Part shown: positions 35,601-49,005 of the stretch, piece by piece | Numbering within the stretch: the first letter of the stretch is position 1 | Layout: each line of letters starts with the position of its first letter | Assembly (NCBI GenBank): GCA_003013855.2 | Contig: ML058408.1 | Coordinates: 7,727,356 to 7,791,355 of the forward strand | Source: Liriodendron chinense | Lineage: Eukaryota > Streptophyta > Magnoliopsida > Magnoliales > Magnoliaceae | Reading direction: 5' to 3' | Length of the DNA: 64,000 nt | The notes under the pieces: model-generated | The model's database searches: none | The model's input: the letters and a program-made list of their open reading frames with translations, nothing else | Told to the model about the DNA's origin: nothing | Made by a program: the position numbers and the translations under genes

Positions 35601-38600
35601 ACTCACAAGTTTGAAAGTCTTGCAGTGCGTATTTCCATGTGCGAGCTTCTCAGAATAACGTTCCTACACGAAGCGCTGACTCGAAGGCTCCAGATTAGGA
35701 AGGAATTTCCAAAACTCGAAACATCTGGACCTCTGCACCCCATCCCATTCATTTAATAGGTCGATGATAGCACACTCAATTGTATCGGCCGAGCCTCTTT
35801 CCAATCTAATTGAGATTCACAACTGTTGGAGCTCAAAATTGCACCCATGATAAAACAGTATGTAGCGGTCCATCTACGACGATTTCGATCGATTTCATGA
35901 CCAGGAATACCCGAAAAACACCAGTGCATCCCTAATCCACGCAATCGTGACCAAGACTCAACAATGTTCGTTTCGTAGTGAAACTAGAGATGCGTATTGC
36001 CGCCAAATAATCCGAAATACCCTAAAACCCTTATCCTTTAAGTTTTAAAGTCACGCGGAGCAGATCTTTACTTGCGCACAATCGAAATGCGTTTGACGCT
36101 TGTGTGGAGCTAACCAAAGGGTTCGAAAACCTATAGGTATCATTTCAGAGCGGAACTAGATATGCGGAATGCTGTCAAATGATCCGAAATGCACAAAAAT
36201 GCTTAACTCACTAGTTTGAAAGTTTTACGGTCAGTATTTCCATATGAGTGCTTCCCGGAACAACGTTCCTAGACAAAGAGCCGACCTAAAGGCTCCAAAT
36301 TAGGAAGGAATTACCAAAATTCATAATATCTAGACCTCTGCACCCCATCCCGTTCATTTGATAGGTCGGTGATAGCGCACTTAATTGTATCGGCCAAGCC
36401 TCCATCTAATCTAATTGAGATTCACAACTTTTGGTTCTCATATTTGTACCCATGATAAAACAGTATGTCGCGGTTCATCTACGACGATTTCGATCGATTT
36501 CAAGATCAGGAATACCCGAAAAACACCAGTGCAACCCTAACCAGCGTAGTTGTGACCAAAACCAACAAATGTCATTTCAGAGTGAAACAATACGTGCTTA
36601 TTGCCGCCAAATAATCCGAAATACCCTAAAACCCATATAACCTACAACTTTCAAACTCATGCTGTGCATATATTTACCTACGCACCTCGAAATGCGTTTG
36701 ACCCTTTTCCGAAGCTGACCGAAAGGGTGAGAAAGCCTACAGTACCAATTAAGAGTGGAACTGGACATAAGTATTACTGCCAAATGATCCGTAACATACA
36801 TAAATTCTTAACTCACAAGTTTAAAAGTCTTGTGGTGCGTATTTCCATGTGCGAGCTTCCCGGAACAGCGTTCCTATATGAAGCGCTGACACGAAGCTCC
36901 AGATTACGAAGGAATTTTAGAAACTCGAAACATCTAGACCTCTGCACCCCATCCCATTCATTTCATAGGTCGATAATAGCACACTCAATTGTATCGGCCG
37001 AGCCTCTTTCCAATCTAATTGAGATTCATAGCTGTTGGGGCTCAAATTTGGACCCATGATAAAATAGTACGTAGCGGTCCATCAACAACGATTTGGATCG
37101 ATTTCAAGATTAGGAATACCCGAAAAACACCAGCACAACCCTAACTCGTGCAATTGTCACCAAAACCCACAAATGTTGTTTCGGAGCGAAATTGGAGATG
37201 CGTAGTGCAGCCAAATAATCCAAAATACCTCAAAACCCTTAACCTCTAAGTTTCAAAGTCGCGCGGTGCATATCTTTAGCTGTGCACCACGAATGTGTTT
37301 GACCCTTGTCGGGAGCTGACCGAAAGGGTCCGAAAGCTTACAAGTACCATTTTAGAGGAGAACTGGACATCTGTATTCATGCCAAATGATCCGTAACGCC
37401 CAAAAGTGCTTAACTCGTAAGTTTAAAAGTCTTGCGATGCGTATTTTCATGTGCGTGCTACCCGGAACAACGTTCCTATACAAAGAGCCGACCCGGAGAC
37501 TCCAAATTAGGAAGGAATTATCAAAATTCGTAACATCTGGACCTCTGCACCCCATCCCATTCATTTGGTAGGTCGATGATAGCACACTCAATTGCATCCG
37601 CCAAGCCTCTTTCCAATCTAATTGAGATTCACAACTGTTGGCGCTCAAATTCGGACCCGTGATAAAATAGTAAGTAGCGGCCCATCTACGACGATTTGGA
37701 TCAGGAATACCCGAAAAACACCAGCGCAACCCTAAACCGTGCAATTGTGACCAAAACCAGCATATGTCGTTTCGGAAAGAAACTGGACAAGCATATTGTC
37801 GCCAAATAATCCGACATACGCTAAAACCCTTAACCTACAGGTTTCAACGTCGCGTAATGCATATCTTTACCTGCGCACCTCGAAATGATTTTGACCCTTG
37901 CTCGGAGCTGACCGAAACGGTCCGAAAGCTTACCGGTACCATTTCATAGTGGAACTGGACATGCGTATTGCTGCCAAATGATCCCGAACGCCCAAAAAAG
38001 CTTGACTCACAACTTTTAAAGTCTTGCGGTATGTATCTCCATGTGTGCGCTTTTCGGAACAATGTTCCTATACGAAGAGTCGACCCAGAGGTTCCAACTT
38101 AGGAAGGAATTACCAGAAGTCATAATGGACCTCTGCACCCCATCCCCTTCACTTGATAGGTCGATGATATCACACCCAATTGTATCGGGCAAGCCTCTTT
38201 CCAATATATTTAAGATCCACAACTGTTGGGTCTCAAATTTCATCAATGATAAAACAGTATGCAGCGATCCATATACGATGATTTAGATCGATTTCAAGAT
38301 CAGGAATACCCAAAAAACACCAGCGTAACCCTAACCCACGCAGTGTGACTAAAAGAAACATATGTCATTTCAGAGCGAAACTAGAGATGCGTATTGTGAC
38401 CAAATAATCCGAAATACCCTAAAACCCTTAACCTTTAAGTTTTAAAGTCGCGCGGAGCATATCTTTACTTGCGCACTATCGAAATGCCTTTGACCCTTGT
38501 CTGGAGCTAACCGAAAGGGTCCGAAAACCTACAGGTATCATTTCAGAGTGGAACTAGATATGCGAACTGCTGCCAAATGATCCAGAATGCACAAAAATGC

Positions 38601-41600
38601 TTAACTCACAATTTTGAAAGTCTAGCGGTGCGTATTTCCATATGAGCGCTTCCCGGAACAACGTTCCTATACGAAGAGCTGACCTGAAGGCTCCAAATTA
38701 GGAAGGAATTACCAAAATTCATAATATCTGGACCTCTGCACCCCATCCCGTTCATTTGATAGGTCGGTGATAGCACACTTAATTGTATCGACCAAGCCTC
38801 TATCTAATCTAATTGAGATTCACAACTTTTGGGGCTCAAATTTGGACCCATGATAAAACAGTATGTCGCTGTTCGTCTACAACGATTTCGATCAATTTCA
38901 AGATTAGGAATACCCGAAAAACACCAGCGCAACCCTAACCAGGGTAGTCGTGATCAAAACCATCAAATGTCGTTCCGGAGTGAAACTGTACGTGCGTATC
39001 GCTGCCAAATAATCCGAAATACCTTAAAACCCATATAACCTACAACTTTCAAACTCGTGTTGTGCATGTCTTTACCTGCGGACCTCGAAATGTGTTTGAC
39101 CATTTTTCGAAGCTGACCGAAAGGGTCCAAAATCCTACACGTACCTATTAAGAGCGGAATTGGACAAACGTACTGCTGCCAAATGATCCGTAAGGCACAT
39201 AAATGCTTAACTCACAAGTTTGAAAGTCTTGCAGTGCGTATTTCCATGTGCGAGCTTCCCGGAACAACGTTCCTACACGAGGCGCTGACTCGAAGGCTCC
39301 AGATTAGGAAGGAATTTCCAAAACTCGAAACATCTGGACCTCTGCACCCCATCCCATTCATTTGATAGGTCAATGATAGCACACTCAATTGTATCGACTG
39401 AGCCTCTTTCCAATCTAATTGAGATTCATAGCTGTTGGGGCTCAAATTTGGACCCATGATAAAATAGTACGTAGCGGTCCATCAACAACGATTTGGATCG
39501 ATTTCAAGATTAGGAATACCTGAAAAACACCAACACAACCCTAACTCGTGCAATTGTCACCAAAACCCACAAATGTTGTTTCAGGAGCGAAACTGGAGAT
39601 GCGTAGTACAGCCAAATAATCCAAAATACCTCAAAACCCTTAACCTCTAAGTTTCAAAGTCGCGCGATGCAAATCTTTAGCTGCGCACCTCGAATGTGTT
39701 TAACCCTTGTCGGGAGCTAACCGGAAGGGTCTGAAAGCTTATAGGTACCATTTTAGAGGAGAACTTGACATCCGTATTGTTGCCCAATGATCCGTAACGC
39801 CCATAATTGCTTAACTCGCAAGTTTGAAAGTCTTGCGGTGCGTATTTCCATGTGCGTGCTTCCCGGAACAACGTTCCGATACAAAGAGTCGACTCGAAGA
39901 CTCCAAATTAGGAAGGAATTACTAAAATTCATAACATCTGGACCTCTGCACCCCATCCCGTTCATTTGGTAGGTCGATGATAGCACACTCAATTGTATCC
40001 ACCAAGCCTCTTTCCAATCTAATTGAGATTCACAACTGTTGGCGCTCAAATTTGGACCCATGATAAAATAGTACGTAGCAGTCCATCTACGACGATTTGG
40101 ATCAGGAATACCTGAAAAACACCAGCGCAACCCTAGCCCGCGCAGTTGTGACCAAAACCCGCAAATGTCATTTCGGAGCGAAACTGGACAAGCATATTGT
40201 CGCCAAATAATCCGAAATACGCTAAAACCCTTAACCAACAAGTTTCATCGTCGCGTATTGCATATCTTTACCTGCGCACCTCGAAATGATTTTGACCCTT
40301 GCTCGGAGCTGACCGAAACGGTCCGAAAGCTTACCGGTACCATTTCATAGTGGAACTGGACATGCGTATTGCTGCCAAATGATCTCGAACGCCCGAAAAA
40401 GCTTAACTCATAACTTTTAAAGTCTTGCGGTATGTATCTCCATGTGTGCGCTTTTCGTAACAATGTTCGTATACGAAGAGTCGACCCAGAGGTTCCAAAT
40501 TAGGAAGGAATTACCAGAAGTCATAATGGACCTCTGCACCCCATCCCCTTCACTTGATAGGTCGATCATATCACACCCAATTATATCGGGCAAGCCACTT
40601 TCCATTATATTTAAGATCCACAACTATTGGGTCTCAAATTTCACCAATGATAAAACAGTATGTAGCGATCCATATACGACGATTTAGATCGATTTCAAGA
40701 TCAGGAATACCCAAAAAACACCAGCATAACCCTAACCCGCGTAGTTGTGACCAAAAGCAACATATGTCATTTCAGAGCGAAACTAGAGATGCGTATTGTG
40801 ACCAAATAATCCGAAATACCCTAAAACCCTTAACCTTTAAGTTTTAAAGTCGCGCGGAGCATATCTTTACTTGCGCACTATCGAAATGCATTTGACCCTT
40901 GTCTGGAGCTAACCGAAAGGGTCCGAAAACCTACAGGTATCATTTCAGAGTGGAACTAGATATGCGGACTGCTGCCAAATGATCCAGAATGCACAAAAAT
41001 GCTTAACTCACAATTTTGAAAGTCTAGCGTTGCGTATTTCCATATGAGCGCTTCCCGGAACAGCGTTCCTATACGAAGAGCTTACCTGAAGGCTCCAAAT
41101 TAGGAAGGAATTACCAAAATTCATAATATCTGGACCTCTGCACCCCATCCCGTTCATTTGATAGGTCGGTGATAGCACACTTAATTGTATCGGCCAAGCC
41201 TCTATCTAATCTAATTGAGATTCACAACTTTTGGGGCTCAAATTTGGACCCATGATAAAACAGTATGTCGCGGTTCGTCTACGACGATTTCGATCAATTT
41301 CAAGATTAGGAATACTCGAAAAACACCAGCGCAACCCTAACCAGGGTAGTCGTGATCAAAACCATCAAATGTCATTCCGGAGTGAAACTGTACGTGCGTA
41401 TCGCCGCCAAATAATCCGAAATACCTTAAAACTCATATAACCGACAACTTTCAAACTCGTGTTGTGAATGTCTTTACCTGCGGACCTCGAAATGCGTTTG
41501 ACCATTTTTCGAAGCTGACCGAAAGGGTCCAAAATCCTACAGGTACCAATTAAGAGTGGAATTGGACATACGTATTGCTGCCAAATGATCCGTAACGCAC

Positions 41601-43048
41601 ATAAATGCTTAACTCACAAGTTTGAAAGTCTTGCAGTGCCTATTTCCATGTGCGAGCTTCCTGGAACAACGTTCCTACACGAATCGCTGACTCGAAGGCT
41701 CCAGATTAGGAAGGAATTTCCAAAACTCGAAACATCTGGACCTCTGCACCCCATCCCATTCATTTGATAGGTCGATGATAAGCACACTCAATTGTATCGG
41801 CCGAGCCTCTTTCCAATCTAATTGAGATTCACAACTGTTGGGGCTCAAATTTGGACCCATGTTAAAACAGTACGTAGCGGTCCATCTACAACGATTTGGA
41901 TCGATTTCAAGATTAGGAATACCCAAAAAACACCAGCGAAACCCTATCTCGCGCAATTGTCACCAAAACCCACAAATGCCGTTTCGGAGTGAAACTGGAG
42001 ATGCGTATCGCAGCCAAATAATCTGAAATACCCCAAAACCCTTAACCTCCAAGTTTCAAATTCACGCGATGCAATCTTTAGCTGCGCACCTCGAATGTGT
42101 TTGACCCTTGTCGGGAGCTAACCGGAAGGGTCCGAAAGCTTACAAGTACCATTTTAGAGGACAACTGGACATCCATATTGATGCCAAATGATTCGTAACG
42201 CCCAAAATTGCTTAACTCGTAAGTTTGAAAGTCTTGCAATGCGTATTTCCATGTGTGTGCTTGATGGAACAACGTTCCTATAGGAAGAGCAGACCCGGAG
42301 ACCCCAAATTAGGAAGGAATTACCCAAATTCGCAACATCTGGACCTCTGCACCCCATTCTGTTCATTTGGTAGGTCGATGATAGCACACTCAATTGTATC
42401 CGCCAAGCCTCTTTCCAATCTAATTGAAATTGACAACTGTTTGGCGCTCAAATTTGGACCCATGATAAAATAGTACGTAGCAGTCCATCTATGACGATTT
42501 GGATCAGGAACACCCGAAAAACACCAGCGCAACCCTAAGCCGCGCAGTTGTGACCAAAACCCGCAAATGTCGTTTCGGAGCGAAACTGGACAAGCATATT
42601 GTCGCCGAATAATCCGAAATACGCTAAAACCCTTAACCTACAGGTTTCAACGTCGCGTAATTCATATCTTTACCTACGCACCTCGAAATGAATTTGACCC
42701 TTGCTCAGAGCTGACCGAAACGGTCCAAAAGCTTACCTGTCCCATTTCAGAGTGGAACTAGACATGAGTATTTCTGTCAAATGATCCCGAACGCCCAAAA
42801 ATGCTTAACTCACAACTTTTAAAGTCTTGCGGTACGTATTTTCATGTGTGTGCTTTTCGGAACAACGTTCCTATACGAAGAGCTGACCCAGAGGTTCCAA
42901 ATTAGGAAGGAATTACCAGAAGTCATAACATCTGCACCTCTGCACCCCATCCCCTTCATTTGATAGGTCGATGATAGCACACCCAATTGTATCCCTCTTT
43001 CCAATATAATTAAGATCCAAAACTGTTGGGTCTCAAATTTGCACCCAT

Positions 43049-43479
43049 GATAAAACAGTATGTAGCGATCCATATATGACGATTTGGATCTATTTCAAGA
43101 TCAGGAATACCCAAAAACACCAGCGTAACCCTAACCCGCACAGTTGGGACCAAAACCCACAAATGTTGTTTCAGAGTGAAACTGGACATGCTTATTGCTG
43201 CCAAATGATCTGGATCGCCCAAAAAAGATTAACTCACAAGTTTGAAAGTCTTGCCGTGCGTATTTCCATGTACGCGCTTCCCGGAACAACGTTAATAAAC
43301 GAATAGTCGACCCGAAGGCTCCAAATTACGAAGGAATTACCAAAATTTGCAACATCTGGACCTCTGCACCCCGTCCCGTACATTTGATAGGTCGATGATA
43401 GCACACTTAATTGTATCGGCCAAGCCACTTTCCAATATAATTGAGAATCGCAACTGTTAGGGCTCAAATTTCTACCCAT
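43049..43479 (+). repeat. 431-bp short satellite monomer
   Basis: Same A-to-B junction class as those at 29377 and 32213 (CATGCTTATTGCTGCCAAAT, then GATCTGGATCGCCC). The junction is shared, so the short form was probably made once and then copied. Confidence 0.85.
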
Positions 43480-46400
43480 GATAAAATAGTTTGTAGCGGT
43501 CCATCTACGACGATTTGGATCAGGAATACCCGAAAAGCACCAGCGAAACCCTAACCCGCGCAGTTGTGACCAAAACCCGCAAATGTCGTTTCGAAGCGAA
43601 ATTGTACGTGCGTATTGCCACCAAATAATCTGAAATACCCTAAAACCCATATAACCTACAAGTTTCAATGTCGTGAGGTGCATATCTTTACCTGCGCACC
43701 GCGAAATGCGTTTGACCCTTTTCCAAAGCTGACCGAAAGGGTTCGAAAGCCTACACGTACCAATTAAGAGCGAAACTGGACATGCATATTGCTGCCAAAT
43801 GATCCGTAATGCCCATGAATGCTTAACTCACAGGTTTGAAAGTCTTACAATGCGTATTCCATGTGCGCCCTTCCGTGGACAATGTTCCTATACGAAGCGC
43901 CGACCCAGAGGCTCCAAATTAGGAAGGAATTACCAAAACTCGTAACATCTGAACCTCTGCATCCCATCCAATTCATTTGATAGGTCGATGATAGCACACT
44001 CAATTGTATCAGCCAAGCCTCTTTCCAATCTAATTGAGATTCACAACTGTTGGGTTTCAAATTTGGACCCATGATAAAACAGTATGTTGCGGTCCATCTA
44101 TGACGATTTGGATCGATTTCAAGATCAGGAATACCCGAAAAACACTAGCACAACCCTAACCCGAGCAGTTTGACCAAAACCCGCAAATGTCATTTTGGAA
44201 CGAAACTGGACAAGCATATTGTCGCCAAATAATCCGAAATACCCTAAAACCCTTAACCTGCAAGTTACAACTTCGCGTGATGCATATCTTTACCTGCACA
44301 CCTCGAAATGCGTTTGACCATTGCTCGAAGCTGACCGAAACTGTCCGAAAGGTTACTGGTACCATTTTAGAGTGGAACTGGACATGTGTATTGCTGCCAA
44401 ATGATCCCGAACACCCAAAAATGCTAAACTCACAACTTTTAAAGTCTTGCGGTACATACTTCCATGTGTGCGCTTTTCGGAACAACGTTCTTATACGAAG
44501 AGCAGACCCGGAGGTTCCAAATTAGGAAGGAATTACCAGAATTCATAACATCTAGACCTCTGCACCCCATCCCCTTCATTTGATAGGTCGAGGATAGCGC
44601 ACCCAATTGTATCGGGCAAGCCTCTTTCCAATATAATTAAAATCCACAACTGTTGGGTCTCAAAATTGAACCCATGATAAAACATTATATACGACGATTT
44701 GGATCGATTTCAAGATCAGGAATACCCGGAAACACCAACGCAACCCTAACCCGCACAGTAGTGACCAAAACCACAAATATCGTTTCGGAGCAAAACTGGA
44801 CATGCTTATTGCCGCAAAATAATCTGAAATCCCTTAACCTGCAAGTTTCAAAATCGCGCGGTGCATATCTTTACCTGCGCACCTTGAAATGCGTTTGACC
44901 CTTGTTCGGAGCTGACCGAAAGGGTCCAAAATCCTACAGGTATCATTTCATAGCAGAACTGGACATGCGTATTGCTACCAAATGGTCCGTATCGTCCAAA
45001 AATGCTAAACTCACAAGTTTGAAAGTCTTGCGGTGCGTATTTCCATGTGTGCGCTTTTCGGAACAATGTTCCTATCCGAAGAGTTGAACCAGAGGTTCCA
45101 AATTAGGAAAGAATTACCAGAATTCATAACATCTGGACCTCTGCACCCCATCCCCTTCATTTGATAGGTCGATGATATTGCACCCAATTGTATCGGGCAA
45201 GCCTCTTTCCAATATAATTAAGATCCACAACTGTTGGGTCTCAAAATTGCACCCATGATAACGATCCATATGCGACGATTTGGATCGATTTTAAGATCAA
45301 GAATATACCCGAAAAACACCAGCGCAACCCTAACCCATGCAGTTGTGATCAAAACCACGAAATGTCGTTTCAGAGCGAAACTGGACCTGCTTATTGCCGC
45401 AAAATAATCTGAAATACCCTAAAATCCTTAACCTACAAGTTTCAAAGTCGCGCGGTGCATATCTTTACCTGCGCACCCTGAAATGCGTTTGATCCTTGTC
45501 CGGAGCTGACTGAAAGGGTCCGAAATCGTACAGGTACCATTTCAGAGCACAACTAGACATGCGTATTGCTTCCAAATGATCCGGATCTCCCAAAACTGCT
45601 TAACTCACAAGTTTAAAAGTCTTGCAGTGCGTATTTTCATGTGCGCGCTTCCCGGAACAACGTTAATATACGAATAGCCGACCTGAAGGCTCCAGATTAC
45701 GAAGGAATTACCAAAATTCGCAACATTTGGACCTCTGCACCCCATCCCTTTCATTTGATAGGTCAATGATAGCACACTCAATTGTATCGGCCAAGCCTCT
45801 TTCCAATCTAATTGAGATTCACAACTGTTACGGCCTAAATTTAGACCCATGATAAAATAGTACGTAGCGGTCCATCTACGACGATTTGGATCAGGAATAC
45901 CCAAAAAACACCAGCGAAACCCTAACCCGCCCAGTTGTGACGAAAACCATCAAATGTCGTTTCGGAGCGAAACTGTACGTGCGTATTGCTGCCAAATAAT
46001 CCGAAATACCCAAAAACCCTGATAACCTACAAGTTTCATAGTCGCGTGGTGCATATCTTTACCTGCGCACCTCGTATGTGTTTGACCCTTATCGGGAACT
46101 AATCGGAAGGGTCTGAAAGCCTACAAGTACCATTTTAGAGGAGAACTGGACATGCGTACTAATGCCAAATGATCCGTAACGCCCAAAATTGCTTAACTCG
46201 CAAGTTTGAAAGTCTTGCGGTGAGTATTTCCATGTGCGTGCTTCACGAAACAACGTTCGTATATGAAGACCCGACCCGGAGACTCCAAATTAGGAAGGAA
46301 TTACCAAAATTTGTAACATCTGGACCTCTGCACCCGATCCCGTTCATTTGGTAGGTCGATGATAGCACACTCAATTGTATCTGCCAAGCCTCTTTCCAAT

Positions 46401-46770
46401 CTAATTAAGATTCACAACTGTTGGGGCTGAAATTTGGATACACGATAAAACAGTATGTTGTGGTCCATCTACGATGATTTGGATCGATTTCAAGATCTGG
46501 AATACCCGAAAAACACCAGCGCAACCCTAACCCGCGCAATCGTGACAAAAACCCGCAAATGTCGTTTCGGACCAAAACTGGAGATGCGTATTGCAGCCAA
46601 ATAATCTGAAATACCCTAAAACCATTAACCTACCAGTTTCAAAGTCGCGCGCTGCATATCGTTACCTGCGCACGTCGAAATGCATTTGACCCTTGTCCAG
46701 AGCTGACCGAAAGGGTCCAAAATCCTACAGGTACCATTTCAGAGTGGAACTTGGCATGTGTATTGCTGCC

Positions 46771-47320
46771 TGTTGGGGATCAAATTTGCACCCATTGTAA
46801 AACAACATCCCCTGGTCTATTGACAATGATTTGGATAAGTTTTGAGGCTAGGAAAGCCCTGAAAACGCCTGCACAACCCTGATCGCTTGGTAGCGACCAA
46901 AATCTGTAAACAATATTTTGGAGCGGAACTGGACATGCGCTTTACCGCCAAATGATCCGAAACGTCCTAAAACCCTTAACCTGCTAGTTTCGAAGTCATC
47001 CGATGCATATTTTTACCTGCGCACCTCGAAATGCATTTCATCCCGTCTAGAGCTAACCAAAAAGGTCTGTAAGCCTACAGCTACCATTTCAGAGTGGAAC
47101 TGGACATGCGCTTCACCGCTAAATGATCTAGAGCGCCCCAAAACCCTTAAATAGCAAGTTTAAAGTCATTACGATGCGTATTTCCATGCGCGTGCTCCCC
47201 GGGACAACGTTCCTATACGACAAGCCGACCCGGAGGCTCCAAATTAGTAAGGAAGTACCAAAATTAGTAACATCTGGACTTCCATACCCCATCTCGTTCA
47301 TTCAGGAGGTCAATCATAGC
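46771..47320 (+). repeat. Diverged satellite monomer forming the 5' end of the LTR
   Basis: This 550-bp stretch is collinear with a satellite monomer from TGTTGGGG to GATAGC (551 bp at 61059-61609), including both A and B subrepeats (ACTGGACATGCGC twice) and the CCGACCCGGAGGCTCC box. It is more diverged than copies within the arrays. It lacks the 53-bp spacer that separates monomers in the array and runs instead into LTR body at TAAAAGTGGCTTGG. Confidence 0.88.
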
Positions 47321-47463
47321 CTAAAAGTGGCTTGGCAACAGTGAGTGCATGTCTAGAAAAGGTAGCTGTCCTTTGGAGTTCCCCCGTCAGAGCTGAAATG
47401 CTGAAATTTTCTAAGTGCTAGAATCCTGAAAATCTGGCTAAGTAATGGGAAAGCGCCGGTAAA

Positions 47464-48195
47464 GGACATGCACCTGGCCTCCAACCACATGCGCTTGCAC
47501 CCTATTAGTGAAATGGAGTGAATGAAACACCTTTCCGAAAAGCGCCGGGAAATGCGCTGGTAAATCACATGCGCCCGGATCCTCCACATGCTCCTGGTGC
47601 ATTTTTCTCACATGCGCTTGGCTTTGTTTCTGGCACATGCGCCGGGAAATACCTGCCGGACCGGACCCGAACCCGATTATCCCCTATAAATAGTGAAGTC
47701 GCTTCATTTCATCAACACGAGATCATCCCCTGCCGACCTCAGAGTGATGTAAGCACCACATGCACTTGCTTTCTTTCCCCTCGCCGGATGCCTTGGCCGG
47801 ATTGGATTCCCTCGCCGGAAACCCTCGTCGGAAAGGGATTTCCTCGCCGGAATCCCAAGTTCAGGAAGAAATCCTAAAATTTTCTAAGTGCTGGGAACAT
47901 GCGCCGGCTTTTCTCCAACATGCGCCGGCTTATTCCACCACATGCGCCGGCTTTTCCCACCGAAAAATCTGAATTTTCTCTATGTCCGGTAGAGACATGC
48001 GCCCACTCTTTGGTTCCAGGCGCATGTGCACTGCCACATGCGCCCGGAACACCTCTCCTTCATCTATTTTTTGTCCAAAATGGGCACATGCGCCCGGATG
48101 ATGATCACATGCGCCTGACAGATGATGCAACACCACATGCGCCTATAAAATGGCCACATGCGCCTGTACACACCCCCCCCCCCCATGCGCCTGGA
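47464..48195 (+). repeat. Interspersed CACATGCGCC motif cluster in the LTR
   Basis: About 17 copies of CACATGCGCC(C/G/T)GG or close variants are scattered at irregular spacing of about 18-120 bp, on both sides of the TATA box. A run of 12 C lies at 48173-48184. Possible protein-binding or minisatellite-like U3 sequence; function unknown. Confidence 0.8.
47695..47703 (+). promoter_or_regulatory. Probable LTR TATA box (TATAAATAG)
   Basis: CCCCTATAAATAGTG lies 0.92 kb into the LTR, in a GC-richer setting. It would place U3 at about 46771-47725 and leave a very long R-U5 of about 2.5 kb. Confidence 0.65.
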
Positions 48196-48532
48196 CGCTG
48201 ATGAGAGGGGTGGACCTTCCATTGTGCAGCCCGCCTTCGTCCAGGATCGGATTTTGATGAAACCGCCTCTCCTAGATGTGTCTCGATGAGTTCTATCCAT
48301 CCACCGGATCAGATTCTCCAACGGTTAATGATAAGTGGCCCAAATCGGTGTTTTGGTCCAAAATGACCAACACTTAGCCAATTTGGCAGCCCCAGAAATC
48401 CTTCCGAAAGAGCCGAAAACGGTCTAAAACGAGAAGAATTGAGCGGAATTGGACCGAGCCCGAGAGGGAAACTTTTCTTCTACTTGACATGATACATCAT
48501 AATCATGCACCGCAACGAGGTTATCCGATCTC

Positions 48533-49005
48533 AGGACTCTTTAATACCCTAATCAAGCGGTCGGCAGGCTCGCTACTTAGTCATTTTCAGCCCTGGGAAG
48601 TGCCCTGTTGGCCCGAAAATTGACTTCTGCTAAGAAAATTGAAACACGATCACACCGCGATCTTCATGGACATAATCCACCCCTGTTCCAAGTTGGTCAT
48701 CAACAATATTCATCGATTTCCCTGATTAGACCGCAAACAGGTCCACTACTTAGTCATTTCTAGCCCTGGGAAGTGCCCTGTAGGCCCGGAAATCGACTTC
48801 TGCTAAGCAAATCGAAATGCGATCGCACAGCGATCTTCGTGGACGTAATCCACCCCTGTTCAAAGATGGTTATCGATAATACTCACCGATTTCCCTAATC
48901 AGACCGTAAGCAGGTCCACTACTTACTCGTTTTCAGCCCTGGGAAGTGCCTTGTTGGCTTGAGAATTGACTAGTGCCAGTTGAAATCAACCGCGATCTCA
49001 AAGAC
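48533..49005 (+). repeat. Three tandem 173-bp repeats within the LTR
   Basis: The word CCCTGGGAAGTGCC starts at 48591, 48764 and 48937, exactly 173 bp apart, with similar flanks (ACTTAGTCATTT before; CCGCGATCTTC and TAATCCACCCCTGTT after). The third copy degrades near 49005. Confidence 0.9.

Larger units (their letters stand above)
24818..46770 (+). repeat. 604-605-bp satellite array, central block with higher-order structure
   Basis: The anchor word GATAAAACAG or its variant starts at 25350, 25940, 26546, 27139, 27560, 28166, 28773, 29377, 29809, 30413, 31019, 31622, 32213, 32645, 33079, 33656, 34260, 34863, 35849, 36454, 37059, 37661, 38249, 38852, 39459, 40062, 40649, 41254, 41861, 42464, 43049, 43480, 44073, 44676, 45257, 45851 and 46444. 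Between 36454 and 43049 the lengths cycle about 605, 602, 588, 604, a four-monomer unit of about 2.40 kb. Monomers at 37661, 40062 and 42464 share a 12-bp deletion between GATC repeats (GATTTGGATCAGGAATAC). Shortened monomers of about 432 bp occur at 29377, 32213 and 43049. I see no gene. Confidence 0.95.

Noticed and set aside
47353..48321. Cys/His-rich ORFs over the CACATGCGCC cluster
   Set aside because: The His, Ala and Cys periodicity comes from the repeated decamer in a non-coding LTR region. Overlapping ORFs exist on both strands.
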